A program made the translations under genes and the position numbers. From Planctomycetota bacterium (GTDB lineage: Bacteria > Planctomycetota > Planctomycetia > Pirellulales > Pirellulaceae), in assembly GCA_014238905.1 (NCBI GenBank), contig JABAAE010000005.1:264712-328711 (forward strand): a stretch of DNA of 64,000 nt, written 5' to 3'. Numbering within the stretch: the first letter of the stretch is position 1; every line of letters begins with the position of its first letter. The notes beneath the pieces are model-generated. The model saw only the letters and a list, made by a program, of their open reading frames with translations, searched no databases and was not told the DNA's origin. Shown piece by piece: positions 28,475-37,732 of the stretch.

Positions 28475-28502
28475 ATTTGAAGGTGCGTTTTGACACCGTT
28501 GG

Positions 28503-29798
28503 TTATCTAATTTTGGCACGCGACTTCAGGCGGGCCAAAAGAACCATCTCCTTTTCACCACGGCGGACGTGGATTTTGACCATTTTATCAATCGCTTTGG
28601 ACGAAATGGCAAGGGATAACTCGGCAAACGAGCTGATATCATCGGTATCAACTCGAAAAATAACATCACCCCTTTCCAGACCAGCCTCCATGGCTGCCGA
28701 ATCTGGTGAAACCATCGAAACGAAACTACCCTCTGTGTCAGAATTATCTTGGGAATTAGGTCCGTAAACGCCTAAATATCCAGATCCAACGGCCATCAGG
28801 ATCAGGCCACCATATTGATCCAATTCCCTTTTGAACCGTCGCACCTCATCAAACGAATAAGTGCAACGGCTAAACAATATCGATTGAATGCCTTCTACCT
28901 GTTTGAGTTCATCCAAAATCGATTGCGTGATAGAGTGCTCGACGAATTCGACTTCCGCAACATTGGTCATCGACCTGATCCATCGTAAATCCGCCGCTTC
29001 TCCAGACCAGTTACTACCGACGGTGATCTTTTGAGCCGGAAAACCACCCGAGTCCGATTTTTGCAGCCGAACACCATCCACACCGCCGACGACTAACCGA
29101 CGGCCTCCCTTTAACTCAACAAATCTTTGCGGAGGATTCCGATCAGCGACATTCTCAGTTTGACGTTGCTCCAACGGTCTCTTTCGACGGCCACCTTTTT
29201 CTTTTTGTTTGATTTCCTCAATTTTCCCGAGGACGGCTTCGAGGTTTAACGAGCTTTTTTTCACCTCATCGATTTCCACCTGAAGATCTTCGGCGATCAA
29301 GAATCCCAAACCTGCCAATTCTTCCATTTCATCGACCTGAATCCCTCGGTCGACTAATTGTTTCACCGCCACCGCGTTACGTTGTAGACGCCATTGACCG
29401 ATCGCCCGCTGCCCCCAACTCGCAAAGCGTTCTCTATGTTCAACAGGTAGACTCATCGAACGACGAAGCACGCGTTCAAGAACTTCAATTTCGCCACCGA
29501 TGGCAATCGCTTTGATGACCTTGACAATTCGGAAAGATATTTCGGGTGATTCGGTTTTAATCCGATCAAAAAGCGGCTGAATCACCTGCACACCCCGGCC
29601 AATCAGGTCATTGGTGGCGTTCTCACGATCTCGATAGGAAGTCGCTCCTAGCCGATTGATTACCAAATTCAATCCATCCAAGTCCTGGTTCAGGGAATTG
29701 GGTTGACGAACTGACTCCACCGCAGGAACCGGCACTTGGCCGAGGCCTACGCTGGCGGACAGGGTCAACGCCGCAATGCTCAGTAAACAGGACTTCAC
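28503..29798 (-). CDS. Secreted PDZ-domain protein
   Basis: I prefer the GTG start at 29798 because GGAGA lies about 5 nt upstream and it opens a signal peptide (VKSCLLSIAALTLSASVGLG); the frame is open back to 29852. After the signal come about 110 helical residues resembling HEAT-like repeats (SYRDRENATNDLIGRGVQVI), a charged coiled-coil stretch (EVKKSSLNLEAVLGKIEEI) with a basic segment KGGRRKRPLEQR, and at the C-terminus a PDZ domain (SMVSPDSAAMEAGLERGDVI). No protease domain is present, so it is probably a periplasmic binding or scaffold protein. It converges on the dehydratase gene, 28 bp apart. Confidence 0.8.
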   Translation of the reverse strand: MKSCLLSIAALTLSASVGLGQVPVPAVESVRQPNSLNQDLDGLNLVINRLGATSYRDRENATNDLIGRGVQVIQPLFDRIKTESPEISFRIVKVIKAIAIGGEIEVLERVLRRSMSLPVEHRERFASWGQRAIGQWRLQRNAVAVKQLVDRGIQVDEMEELAGLGFLIAEDLQVEIDEVKKSSLNLEAVLGKIEEIKQKEKGGRRKRPLEQRQTENVADRNPPQRFVELKGGRRLVVGGVDGVRLQKSDSGGFPAQKITVGSNWSGEAADLRWIRSMTNVAEVEFVEHSITQSILDELKQVEGIQSILFSRCTYSFDEVRRFKRELDQYGGLILMAVGSGYLGVYGPNSQDNSDTEGSFVSMVSPDSAAMEAGLERGDVIFRVDTDDISSFAELSLAISSKAIDKMVKIHVRRGEKEMVLLARLKSRAKIR

Positions 29799-29972
29799 AA
29801 CAGTCTCCAGGTGATGGAAAAGAAGCCGCCAGATGATGATTGAAGAAACCACCTTATTCTAGCGGATTTCCAACTCAAAAAGTGCACCGGAGATTAACAA
29901 TCGGAGCCAATCTCGTCGAGATCGATTTTATTTGAGGGCATCAGACTGGCAAAACGCGCGGGATTTGTCGGT

Positions 29973-30683
29973 TCAAATCGTCGAAAGGCCGCCGTCGACC
30001 CCCAAGACCTGCCCGGTCATCCACCCACTACGGTCGGTCAGCAGGAAACGGGACAGTTCCGCAACATCACCGGTTTGTCCAATTCTTTTCAATGGATAGC
30101 TCTCGTCCATCTGCTGACGGCGTTCGGGACGATCCAAAAATCTCTGCGACAATGTGGTTTCGATTAAGGCTGGAGCCACGCAATTGACCCGTATGCCGGG
30201 AGACCACTCCGCCGCCAACGATCGGGTCATCCCTTCGATCGCCGATTTCGAGCTCGCAATCGAGGCGTGCATTCCCATTCCGCGTTGGGCCGCGACCGAG
30301 CTAAATAGAACAACTGAACTGGTCGATTGGGAGGATCCGAGCTTGAGGCCTGCCGCGCAGGCTTGAAGGAACTTCACGGCGCCGATCACATTCACTTCAA
30401 AATCCCGGCGAAAATCTTCCGGCTTTAAAGAGCGAAAAGATCGTAAATTGATCGAACCGGGACAATACGCTACACCTCGAAGCGAGGCGGGAATCCAAGC
30501 GGGAGGAATCGTGGCATTGGGGTCCGAGAAATCGACTTGATGCTGGGTCACATCCGGATGCCAATCCGCAACCGGTTCGCGGGACAAAATCACCAGTCGT
30601 CCACCATCCTGCAACAGCCGATCAGCCAAATCTCGTCCAATGCCCTTGGTGCCGCCGGCAATCACATAATTTGCAACTTCCAT
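29973..30683 (-). CDS. Atypical short-chain dehydrogenase lacking the catalytic Tyr
   Basis: The SDR fold is intact: IAGGTKGIGRDLADRLL for nucleotide binding, GVAYCPGSINL in place of the NNAG motif, VVLFSSVAAQRGMGMH with the Ser region, and a normal end GQVLGVDGGLST. The usual YxxxK is replaced by SIASSKSAIEGMTRSL, so Ile sits where Tyr should be while Lys is kept. ATG 30683 is chosen for the strong GGGGGAGA site ahead of it. It is divergent from the photolyase-oxidoreductase fusion gene. I recall similar Tyr-less SDRs beside photolyase genes in other bacteria, which argues for a conserved subfamily, not decay. Substrate unknown. Confidence 0.87.
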   Translation of the reverse strand: MEVANYVIAGGTKGIGRDLADRLLQDGGRLVILSREPVADWHPDVTQHQVDFSDPNATIPPAWIPASLRGVAYCPGSINLRSFRSLKPEDFRRDFEVNVIGAVKFLQACAAGLKLGSSQSTSSVVLFSSVAAQRGMGMHASIASSKSAIEGMTRSLAAEWSPGIRVNCVAPALIETTLSQRFLDRPERRQQMDESYPLKRIGQTGDVAELSRFLLTDRSGWMTGQVLGVDGGLSTI

Positions 30684-30921
30684 CGTCGTCTCTCCCCCAC
30701 GGCTAACGCAACTGGACTCACCCTCCGTTGATAAGTTTCGTTGGTCCGCTGCCCGGGTTTCAAATTTTCCACATTTAGGATGACAAATTTTCTGGCCCGT
30801 TTGCAAGAAACTGCCAATGGGCATTGAGGCGTTGGACGAAAACGACTCACCATCTAGTAAAAATTGAAACCGGACTGGTTCGAGATCGAATACTGAAATT
30901 AATCTTTTTTATTGAGTATTC

Positions 30922-33402
30922 ATGGCTTCATCAAACATTCTTTTGGAATCCCTCCCGGCACATCTCCACCAGCGAATGGGAGGGGAGCTACCCCATTTAG
31001 AAGCGGAATCCGGCGACTTTGTTCTCTACTGGATGCAGACGGCGATGCGGGCCGACGAGAACCCGGCGTTGGATCTGGCGATGTTCCTCGCGGATTTCCT
31101 CAAGTTGCCGCTGTTGGTTTTTCAGGGTCTTTCAGGACGGGATCGATATGGTTCGGATCGGCACCACACCTTCGTGCTGGAAGGTGCCCGGGATGTCCAG
31201 AACGCGTTTCAAGAGCAAGGGATTTCCTATGCGTTTTATCTAGAACAGGAGAACCGGGCAGAAAAACCAATCCTGCAAGGACTGGCGAGGACCGCCCGAG
31301 TCGTGGTGACCGAAGAGATGCCCGTTAATCCGTATCTTCGATCGGCCATTTCCTTGGATCGCAACGTCGCCACCCCACTGATCAAAGTGGACACCGCCTG
31401 CATTCTTCCGATGAGAGAGGTTGGCAAGACTTTCGATCGCGCCTTTGAATTCCGGCAAAGACATGGCCAAGATCAGGTTAACAGGGCAGGGCGACCATGG
31501 CCGGAGACAAAATCCGAGCCAAGACCTTTTAACTTGGGGCAATTGCATTTTCCTCACAATCTTTTTCTCCAGGATACCATCGAAAACTTGGTCGCAGGAT
31601 GCGAAATTGATCATTCGGTCGGCCCCATTCCCGACTCTCCTGGAGGTTTCAGAAGTGGCTACCGGAGATGGTTGAGGTTCAAAGATCACCACTTGAATCA
31701 GTACGCGTCCAAGCGAGGCAATCCGCTCAGCAAGGGTGTCAGCCGAATGTCTGCCTATCTTCACTACGGCATGGTCTCTCCTTTTCGAATCGCGCGGGAG
31801 GCAAGTCAATCCGATTCCTCAGGAGCCAAAAAATTTCTCGACGAATTGCTGGTTTGGCGAGAATTGGCGTACAACTTCTGTTTTCATCAACGGGATCATG
31901 CTCGTCTGCAAGGGTTGCCTGAATGGGCAATAAAAACTCTCAAAGAACACTCCCCGGATCACAGGCCGCTGACATTCAACTGGGAGGACCTTGCCAGGGC
32001 AAATTCCGGCGATCCGCTTTGGGACATTTGCCAGCGGTCTTTGTTGCGACAGGGAGAGTTGCACAATTCTTTAAGGATGACCTGGGGCAAAAAATTTCTG
32101 GAGTGGACAGCGAGCCCCAAATTAGCACTAAAATTGATGATCGATCTGAATAATCGATACGCCTTGGACGGCCGCGACCCCTGCTCTTACGGAGGAATAT
32201 TATGGTGTTTGGGTCTTTTCGATCGGCCTCATGATCCGGAGATTCCGATCTTCGGCACCTTGCGGCCTCGGTCAACCAAAACCGACCGGAAAACCTTAGA
32301 CCTCGCTAAACTTTCCGAACGGATTGCCAAGCCTCGCATCCAATCCAAGCCGTCCATAGCGATCGTGGGGGCAGGCCTCTCCGGTTTATTTGCTGCCAGA
32401 ACTCTATCGGATCATGGACTATCTGTCACCATTTTTGAAAAGAGCCGCGGCACCGGAGGTCGCATGTCCACCCGCCGGGTCGACAACCAACCTCGATTCG
32501 ATCATGGCGCTCAGTATTTCACGGTCAAAAACCCTCACTTCCGCAGATACGTCCAGTCATGGATCCAACAGGGAATCGTCGCAAGGTGGGGGAGCTCTTG
32601 CAGAGAGGATCCACTCGATCGTCAATCCGGAATCGTCACTCTTTCCCAGCAGGGTAAAAGTATCACCCCCTCCAACTCCGTCGTCAGGTACGTCGCGACG
32701 CCAGGGATGAATAGCATCTGTAAACATCTCAGCACAAATCTCAATTTAAAAACTCAAACGCAGGTTAGCCAAATCGTCAGGCGGCCAGATGGACTGGAAC
32801 TCATCGATGCAAACCAGAACTCCCTGGGAGAGTTTGATCGAGTGATCCTCTCCACCCCACCACCCCAAGCTGTGGAGATCCTAAAAAACTTCCCCCTATT
32901 TGCGAAACAGATTTCCGATATCCGAATGAACCCCTGCTGGGCGATCATGGCAAGCTTCCCTCAGCCGATCACCACCCACTGGGCTGGAGCGTTCATTCAC
33001 GATTCGTTTATTACATGGGCATGCCGAAATTCAACCAAGGCTCAGCGACGAACCTCTTTGGAGGACGTGGTGATTCACGCTGATTCTCAATGGACAGAAC
33101 TCAATTGGGATCGCGACCCCGCCGCAGTGGGTTTGGACATGCTACAGGAGTTTTGGAGGGCTACCGGTTTGCAACAACTGGAACCTCTTCACCTGTCCGC
33201 CCATCGTTGGAAATACGCATTCCCTGCCAATCCGGCATCGATACCTTCATTTTTCGACCGCAATTCGGGGATTGTCGCTTGTGGCGACTGGTGCAACGGA
33301 CCAAGAGTCGAAGGGGCTTTTCTTAGTGGCATGTCAGCCGCTGGCCGAATCTTGGGTGAACTCTCTGCACCGCAACCAAAACAATTCCAACTCTTTGAAT
33401 GA
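30922..33402 (+). CDS. Fusion: class II CPD photolyase + renalase-like FAD oxidoreductase
   Basis: Residues 1 to about 455 are a deoxyribodipyrimidine photolyase, which uses light to split cyclobutane pyrimidine dimers. The class II signature is clear at about residues 385-435: WGKKFLEWTASPKLALKL, LNNRYALDGRDPCSYGG and LWCLGLFDRPHD. Near the N-terminus YWMQTAMRADENPALDLA also fits class II. From about residue 478 a second flavoprotein begins with IAIVGAGLSGLFAARTLSD and SRGTGGRMSTRRV, then FDHGAQYFTV, ending IVACGDWCNGPRVEGAFLSG, as in renalase-like amine oxidases. There is no stop or frameshift between the parts. The neighbour is a divergent Tyr-less SDR. The second domain may serve reduction or another light- or oxidation-linked reaction. 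Confidence 0.9.
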   Translation: MASSNILLESLPAHLHQRMGGELPHLEAESGDFVLYWMQTAMRADENPALDLAMFLADFLKLPLLVFQGLSGRDRYGSDRHHTFVLEGARDVQNAFQEQGISYAFYLEQENRAEKPILQGLARTARVVVTEEMPVNPYLRSAISLDRNVATPLIKVDTACILPMREVGKTFDRAFEFRQRHGQDQVNRAGRPWPETKSEPRPFNLGQLHFPHNLFLQDTIENLVAGCEIDHSVGPIPDSPGGFRSGYRRWLRFKDHHLNQYASKRGNPLSKGVSRMSAYLHYGMVSPFRIAREASQSDSSGAKKFLDELLVWRELAYNFCFHQRDHARLQGLPEWAIKTLKEHSPDHRPLTFNWEDLARANSGDPLWDICQRSLLRQGELHNSLRMTWGKKFLEWTASPKLALKLMIDLNNRYALDGRDPCSYGGILWCLGLFDRPHDPEIPIFGTLRPRSTKTDRKTLDLAKLSERIAKPRIQSKPSIAIVGAGLSGLFAARTLSDHGLSVTIFEKSRGTGGRMSTRRVDNQPRFDHGAQYFTVKNPHFRRYVQSWIQQGIVARWGSSCREDPLDRQSGIVTLSQQGKSITPSNSVVRYVATPGMNSICKHLSTNLNLKTQTQVSQIVRRPDGLELIDANQNSLGEFDRVILSTPPPQAVEILKNFPLFAKQISDIRMNPCWAIMASFPQPITTHWAGAFIHDSFITWACRNSTKAQRRTSLEDVVIHADSQWTELNWDRDPAAVGLDMLQEFWRATGLQQLEPLHLSAHRWKYAFPANPASIPSFFDRNSGIVACGDWCNGPRVEGAFLSGMSAAGRILGELSAPQPKQFQLFE

Positions 33403-33629
33403 CTGTGCAAAGCGGTTTTCAGTAAGTAAACGGGGGTTTGATCTCGCGATTTCCTTGTGCAGTGGACGGCTAGTTTTCTTCAAAAATCGGCAAATGGAAA
33501 CACCAAAACCAGACAAATCGTCGGTTCGTTTCCCCGAAAAAGTTGACCGATTGCTATAGCCAAGATAGGATTAAACACTAGATTCTGACCTTTTAGATTC
33601 ACCATTTCGACTCGACACCAACCCAATTT

Positions 33630-34190
33630 ATGGGCGTAACCTACTTCAAAAGATTCCGCATGGAATACGATTTGGCTGGTGGATTATTTCCAGAACCTCG
33701 TGTTCCCAACGACTACGTCGCATCCCGATGGAATCACCGGTTGCTGGAAGAGCACTCCGAAACAAAATTTAATAGTTTCCGATTTGAAATTGACGCCAAT
33801 GTATTCCCTTGCTTGGGGAACCTTGATGGTTGCCGGCGTCTGATGGGCGACATATCGGGCCGCCCCAGTTTTCTACCCAACTCAACGATCCTGGTGGCGC
33901 ACCACGACCATCAGACGGGCGAGGTCGACTATTGCGGTACGATCCAAGCCATTCGTGACCCCCAAAACCGGGGCAGCATACAGAACATTGGCGTCACACC
34001 TGGCCATCGAGGCTATCGAATTGGCACCTGGCTGATCCACCACGCTTTTCGGGGTTTTATCACCGAGGGAATCCAATTGGCCACCTTGGAAGTGACCGCC
34101 CACAACACAAAAGCACTACGCCTTTACGAACGACTCGGTTTTCAAATCACTCGCACCGTCTTCAAGGCCGTCGAAGTCGCCTTTGCCTGA
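33630..34190 (+). CDS. GNAT-family N-acetyltransferase
   Basis: The acetyl-CoA-binding motif A is visible as IQNIGVTPGHRGYRIGTWLI (about residues 113-132) and motif B as LEVTAHNTKALRLYERLGF (about 150-168). These are typical for GNAT enzymes acting on small amines, peptides or protein N-termini; the substrate is unknown. Start could be ATG 33630 or ATG 33660; neither has a clear ribosome site. The N-terminal 80 residues are specific to this protein. It converges on the SMC-like gene with 53 bp between their stops. Confidence 0.88.
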   Translation: MGVTYFKRFRMEYDLAGGLFPEPRVPNDYVASRWNHRLLEEHSETKFNSFRFEIDANVFPCLGNLDGCRRLMGDISGRPSFLPNSTILVAHHDHQTGEVDYCGTIQAIRDPQNRGSIQNIGVTPGHRGYRIGTWLIHHAFRGFITEGIQLATLEVTAHNTKALRLYERLGFQITRTVFKAVEVAFA

Positions 34191-34243
34191 TGCTGAAACC
34201 TAGAATGGAGAACACAGATTCGTCATCGGTGCCCATCAAAACC

Positions 34244-37060
34244 TCACGCCGATCGCCTATTTTCCTGACCAGAGTTAGCGAGAAAGACCCACTGGGCGAC
34301 CTCTTCCAAGTCCGGAGCAGTAGAGCCTCTAAGCAATCGTTGCCCGGGTTTACTATAGGAAAATGGTCCGATATGTTTCCACAAAACTACCGGGCTTTGG
34401 AGTGACAACGTTGCGGAATCCACGATTCCACAGGCGACCAATAACTGGGCATCGTGCCCTCGCAATCCAGGCACCTCGCAGACCAGGGTCGCTTGTTGCT
34501 GCCACTGAACGATGTTTTTGGGTTTAATCCTCTTGTCCTTTAAGACGTCGGCCACACGTTGCGGATCGGCCAAAATTAAATCCCGAACTGACAACACATT
34601 GGCGGCCAACAAACGACCTGCCATTTTGGGCCCGATCGTAGGCGCCTTCTCGACTGGAGAATCCCATCGCAGGTAAAATCTTTGCCCGCTCGTTTCGTCG
34701 GTCTCCGGTTGAGCATCCTCGGGTTCTTTTTCAGCCCGGACGTGAACACCGGGTTGTTCTCTCAACGAATCAATGCCGCCCTCATCTGCGGCGTCAAAAT
34801 CCCCCGCTCCATCCCGGGAATTATCGACGACGTCTCCTTCTGGAAAAGCCAATATCGTTAACTCTTGTTGATCAAGTGGACCCGATTGATCTGGTCGATT
34901 GCCCAATTGAATCGCCTCCGACACGTGCTCATCGTTATCGCCTTCAGTGAATGCGTTGGTTCTGTTGACTCCACAACTAGCGGCAGGACTTTTGGCAAAC
35001 TCTCCAGCAATCCCCAGTCTTCCCCCATCATCCTGAAACCAATTCAAAGCCACACCGTACTGATCCATCGCCGCAAAGTCGAACAACCTGTTGACATCCA
35101 AACGGTCAATCGAACGCAGTCCGCTGGGAGTTAAAAAACGATCGGTGGACTTGGGAGCCATCTCTTGGCGTACATTTAGCCTTGAGCCTGGCAACTGCAG
35201 GCCGCCAAACTCCTCGGAAAAAGAAGTTTCGAGCTGCTGCTCGCTGTTAACCAGAATCACCTGCTGCTGATCGATCGAAAAACGACTTAAACATCCCATC
35301 ACCGCTCGCCTATCCAGATCACTGATGCCATCGAACGGATTATTGAGGATCAATGGCAACTTGCAAAACCTCTTTCCATAAAACTGGCAAAACGCCATCG
35401 CGACAGCGAGTTTGACCATTTTTTGAATTCTCTGACTTCCTTCGTCAAACCGAATCCAACCATCCTCAGCTGTTTCCAAAAGGACGTCATGGTCATCAAT
35501 TTTGTACTTTAAGCTTCGGATTTCAGCACAACCAAGTTCTGCTGCAAAACGGCCAGCCTCCTGAAATACCTCCGATGACCAATGAGCTTTTAGCCTCTCT
35601 GTTTCTCTTTGCAGCAACGCTTCGTTCTCGATTTTCTTAAGTTGTCGTATTTTGGAATCCAACCGGACCACGCGGTGGTGGTGCTCAGCCACCTGCTCCT
35701 CCCAATTAAAAGCGTTATCCAAACGGACAGCCCGATAGTTGGCCTCAGCCTTTACTAAGGCCTGCAGCGTGGCATTCTCTTCAGATCGAAGAGCGGCCAA
35801 CTCCTCCTTTAAAGCCTCAGAGGAAGTACCATGTTGGAAATTTGAAGATTCGGAATCATTGCCGGCAACCATCCGGTCGCGCGCGGTTTTTGGAAATCGA
35901 CGACTGTGATCGGCGGAGAATTTTTGTTGATTCAATTCCTGAATATAATGGTCCAGTTCTTTTCTGAAGCGGCGTAGATCGCTGATTTTTTCTTCAACCT
36001 CCTCCCGCCGAACGACCGCCTCCAATTTCAAGGCGACCTCTGGCAACCTGCCAGAACAGCGCTTCGTCTGATCAGAAATCTCGTCTAAGCCACCGGCTCT
36101 TGAATTCTCAACCCGCCACGATGACGGGAGAGCCCCTCCAGACTGCTCTAAAACCGAACGGCATTCCTGGAAAAGCTCTTCCTTCGCTCGGTAATCGGCG
36201 GATTCCTGCCATTCACTAATCTGTTGATCAATATCAGCACCCATCAGACGCCAATGCTCAATACGTTGCTGAATTTCAGCAGATCGCTCCTGATCCTGAT
36301 TGGGTTGTTTTAGCAGACCGTTTGAGCCGCCAGGCTGACACGCAGCCGTATCGATTTTTTGGATCTGGCACTGAATGCACAATCGTATTTCATCAAGCCG
36401 TCGCAACAGCCTGGCCAAACACCCTTTGTGTTGGTCATGGCTCAATTCCAAAGTACTGTTGACCACCGCTTTCCCTTCACGCAGCCCCACCATTTCTGAT
36501 TTTAACTGGTGACGCTGGGTAACCAATTTCTCAATATCACCTTGAATGGCGGCCAAAGAGGCCTTTTGGTCATCCGACTCGACGAATGAAAAAACGGGCA
36601 AGTTTTCAAACGGTTTTTCGTTGAAACCATCGGGCAGCCCCCACCATTGCAAAGGGTCTTGCCCACCGTCTGAAGGGCTAGTGAAATTGACCTGAAAAAA
36701 CATCCCAAAGGCTGCCCGATCCAACCCGAACAACCTTTTATTGTGCACCTCCGCAGGGCCCGGACATAGATCGGCGGCGAACCTGTCATGAGAAAAACGG
36801 CTGGAGACAGAACTTGGACTCATCCCCCACAGGTCGCCATCGATCTCAAGCCGGTAGGGCCAGGCGACTCGTTGGGTGACATCGTCATGGAATCCATCCC
36901 TGAAAAGCAAATCACCGAGACGTTCGCAAAAAGCGTCGGTACTCCAGGCTTCATCCAAGACGATCAGTTGCAGGGACACCGATAAATCAACTCGGTTTTG
37001 AAGTCCAGAAGCATCCAGAGCCAAGTGATCTTGTTGGATGAAAAGGGTTCGGATGTTCAC
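34244..37060 (-). CDS. Degenerate SMC/Rad50-like coiled-coil ATPase with a DUF4332-like HhH tail
   Basis: The GTG at 37060 is chosen because AGGAG lies 7 nt upstream; the frame extends to 37144 without support. Residue numbers refer to this start. Residues 1-150 resemble the N-terminal lobe of YhaN/Rad50-type ATPases (LFGLDRAAFGMFF) but I find no GxxxxGK[ST] P-loop. Residues about 165-510 are long helical, heptad-like segments. The C-terminal ATPase lobe has DEGSQRI at about 539 (signature-like) and LPLILNNPFDGIS at about 568, a Walker B-like motif with Asn replacing the usual first acidic residue. After a low-complexity linker, residues 795-932 hold two helix-hairpin-helix-like units (APTIGPKMAGRLLAANV; EVPGLRGHDAQLLVACG), as in DUF4332. 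Probably a DNA- or chromosome-associated protein; ATPase activity is doubtful. Confidence 0.75.
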   Translation of the reverse strand: MNIRTLFIQQDHLALDASGLQNRVDLSVSLQLIVLDEAWSTDAFCERLGDLLFRDGFHDDVTQRVAWPYRLEIDGDLWGMSPSSVSSRFSHDRFAADLCPGPAEVHNKRLFGLDRAAFGMFFQVNFTSPSDGGQDPLQWWGLPDGFNEKPFENLPVFSFVESDDQKASLAAIQGDIEKLVTQRHQLKSEMVGLREGKAVVNSTLELSHDQHKGCLARLLRRLDEIRLCIQCQIQKIDTAACQPGGSNGLLKQPNQDQERSAEIQQRIEHWRLMGADIDQQISEWQESADYRAKEELFQECRSVLEQSGGALPSSWRVENSRAGGLDEISDQTKRCSGRLPEVALKLEAVVRREEVEEKISDLRRFRKELDHYIQELNQQKFSADHSRRFPKTARDRMVAGNDSESSNFQHGTSSEALKEELAALRSEENATLQALVKAEANYRAVRLDNAFNWEEQVAEHHHRVVRLDSKIRQLKKIENEALLQRETERLKAHWSSEVFQEAGRFAAELGCAEIRSLKYKIDDHDVLLETAEDGWIRFDEGSQRIQKMVKLAVAMAFCQFYGKRFCKLPLILNNPFDGISDLDRRAVMGCLSRFSIDQQQVILVNSEQQLETSFSEEFGGLQLPGSRLNVRQEMAPKSTDRFLTPSGLRSIDRLDVNRLFDFAAMDQYGVALNWFQDDGGRLGIAGEFAKSPAASCGVNRTNAFTEGDNDEHVSEAIQLGNRPDQSGPLDQQELTILAFPEGDVVDNSRDGAGDFDAADEGGIDSLREQPGVHVRAEKEPEDAQPETDETSGQRFYLRWDSPVEKAPTIGPKMAGRLLAANVLSVRDLILADPQRVADVLKDKRIKPKNIVQWQQQATLVCEVPGLRGHDAQLLVACGIVDSATLSLQSPVVLWKHIGPFSYSKPGQRLLRGSTAPDLEEVAQWVFLANSGQENRRSA

Positions 37061-37447
37061 GTTTTTCTCCTGGAACCTTGTCGGCAGAAGACTCTGGCCA
37101 CACTCTCGGAAAGGCGAAAATAAGCGCACGCCACCGGTCCTCAAAACCCCTCACCCAGTTTGGACTGTCGCTCTGGCTCTAGTCGCCGATTCCAAAGATG
37201 TTTCTATTAAAAATGAATCAAACAGAAAACCCGAATTGGCGGTTTTGCGACCGGACATGCTAGCAGTCTTGTTTCTCCAAAGCAGATCTCGCCCGGATCG
37301 CCCCAATTTTGTTCCCAAAATGACTTCAACACTCCCACAGATTTCCTTGGATCGAATTCGTCAGCCCAGATGAAAAACCCATTTTTATGAGGTCGGATCT
37401 ATTCCCCTGATCAAAGACACCCAAGAGCCAACCAGGCTGAGTGATCT
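37061..37447. other. Intergenic region, nothing recognised
   Basis: About 390 bp between the divergent SMC-like gene and the short frame ahead of the metal transporter operon. It should contain promoters in both directions, but I see no convincing -35/-10 pair, MntR/DtxR-like box or structured RNA. Confidence 0.5.
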
Positions 37448-37732
37448 TTGACCACCCAAATTCTGAAAACGAACCCGCCACACAGCACAAAAAAGACCCG
37501 ATTGATCCTTCACTTCCTACCCGGATCATGGCCTCCAATCGATCTCAAGAGTCAAGTCGGGTCTCCTCCTGACCTGTTTCCCCAAGCACCGTTTCTCGAT
37601 GAAGGCCAAGCCGTGACTGATAGAGCCTACCCCTCACTGCATCCCCCGCTCCGGGATGTTTTGCGAACCGGTTTCCTGTATTATTGTGTTGAAGACCGAC
37701 TCTTTGAAAATGGCTGGGTAAATATTTTATGA
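37448..37732 (+). CDS. Possible small protein at the head of the metal transporter operon
   Basis: A 94-codon frame starting at TTG 37448; the first residue is the only Met. No family, signal peptide or membrane helix is recognised. The main support is an ATGA overlap: its stop (TGA 37730-37732) overlaps the ATG of the binding-protein gene at 37729, a layout typical of translational coupling. No clear ribosome site precedes the TTG. It may be a leader-type frame or a chance frame. Confidence 0.35.
   Translation: MTTQILKTNPPHSTKKTRLILHFLPGSWPPIDLKSQVGSPPDLFPQAPFLDEGQAVTDRAYPSLHPPLRDVLRTGFLYYCVEDRLFENGWVNIL

Noticed and set aside
29973..30683. Pseudogene status of the Tyr-less SDR
   Set aside because: The frame is intact, has a strong ribosome site, and all other SDR motifs are kept, so loss of Tyr alone does not indicate decay.
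31240..31809. 189-codon minus-strand frame within the photolyase part
   Set aside because: It overlaps a well-recognised class II photolyase coding region on the plus strand.
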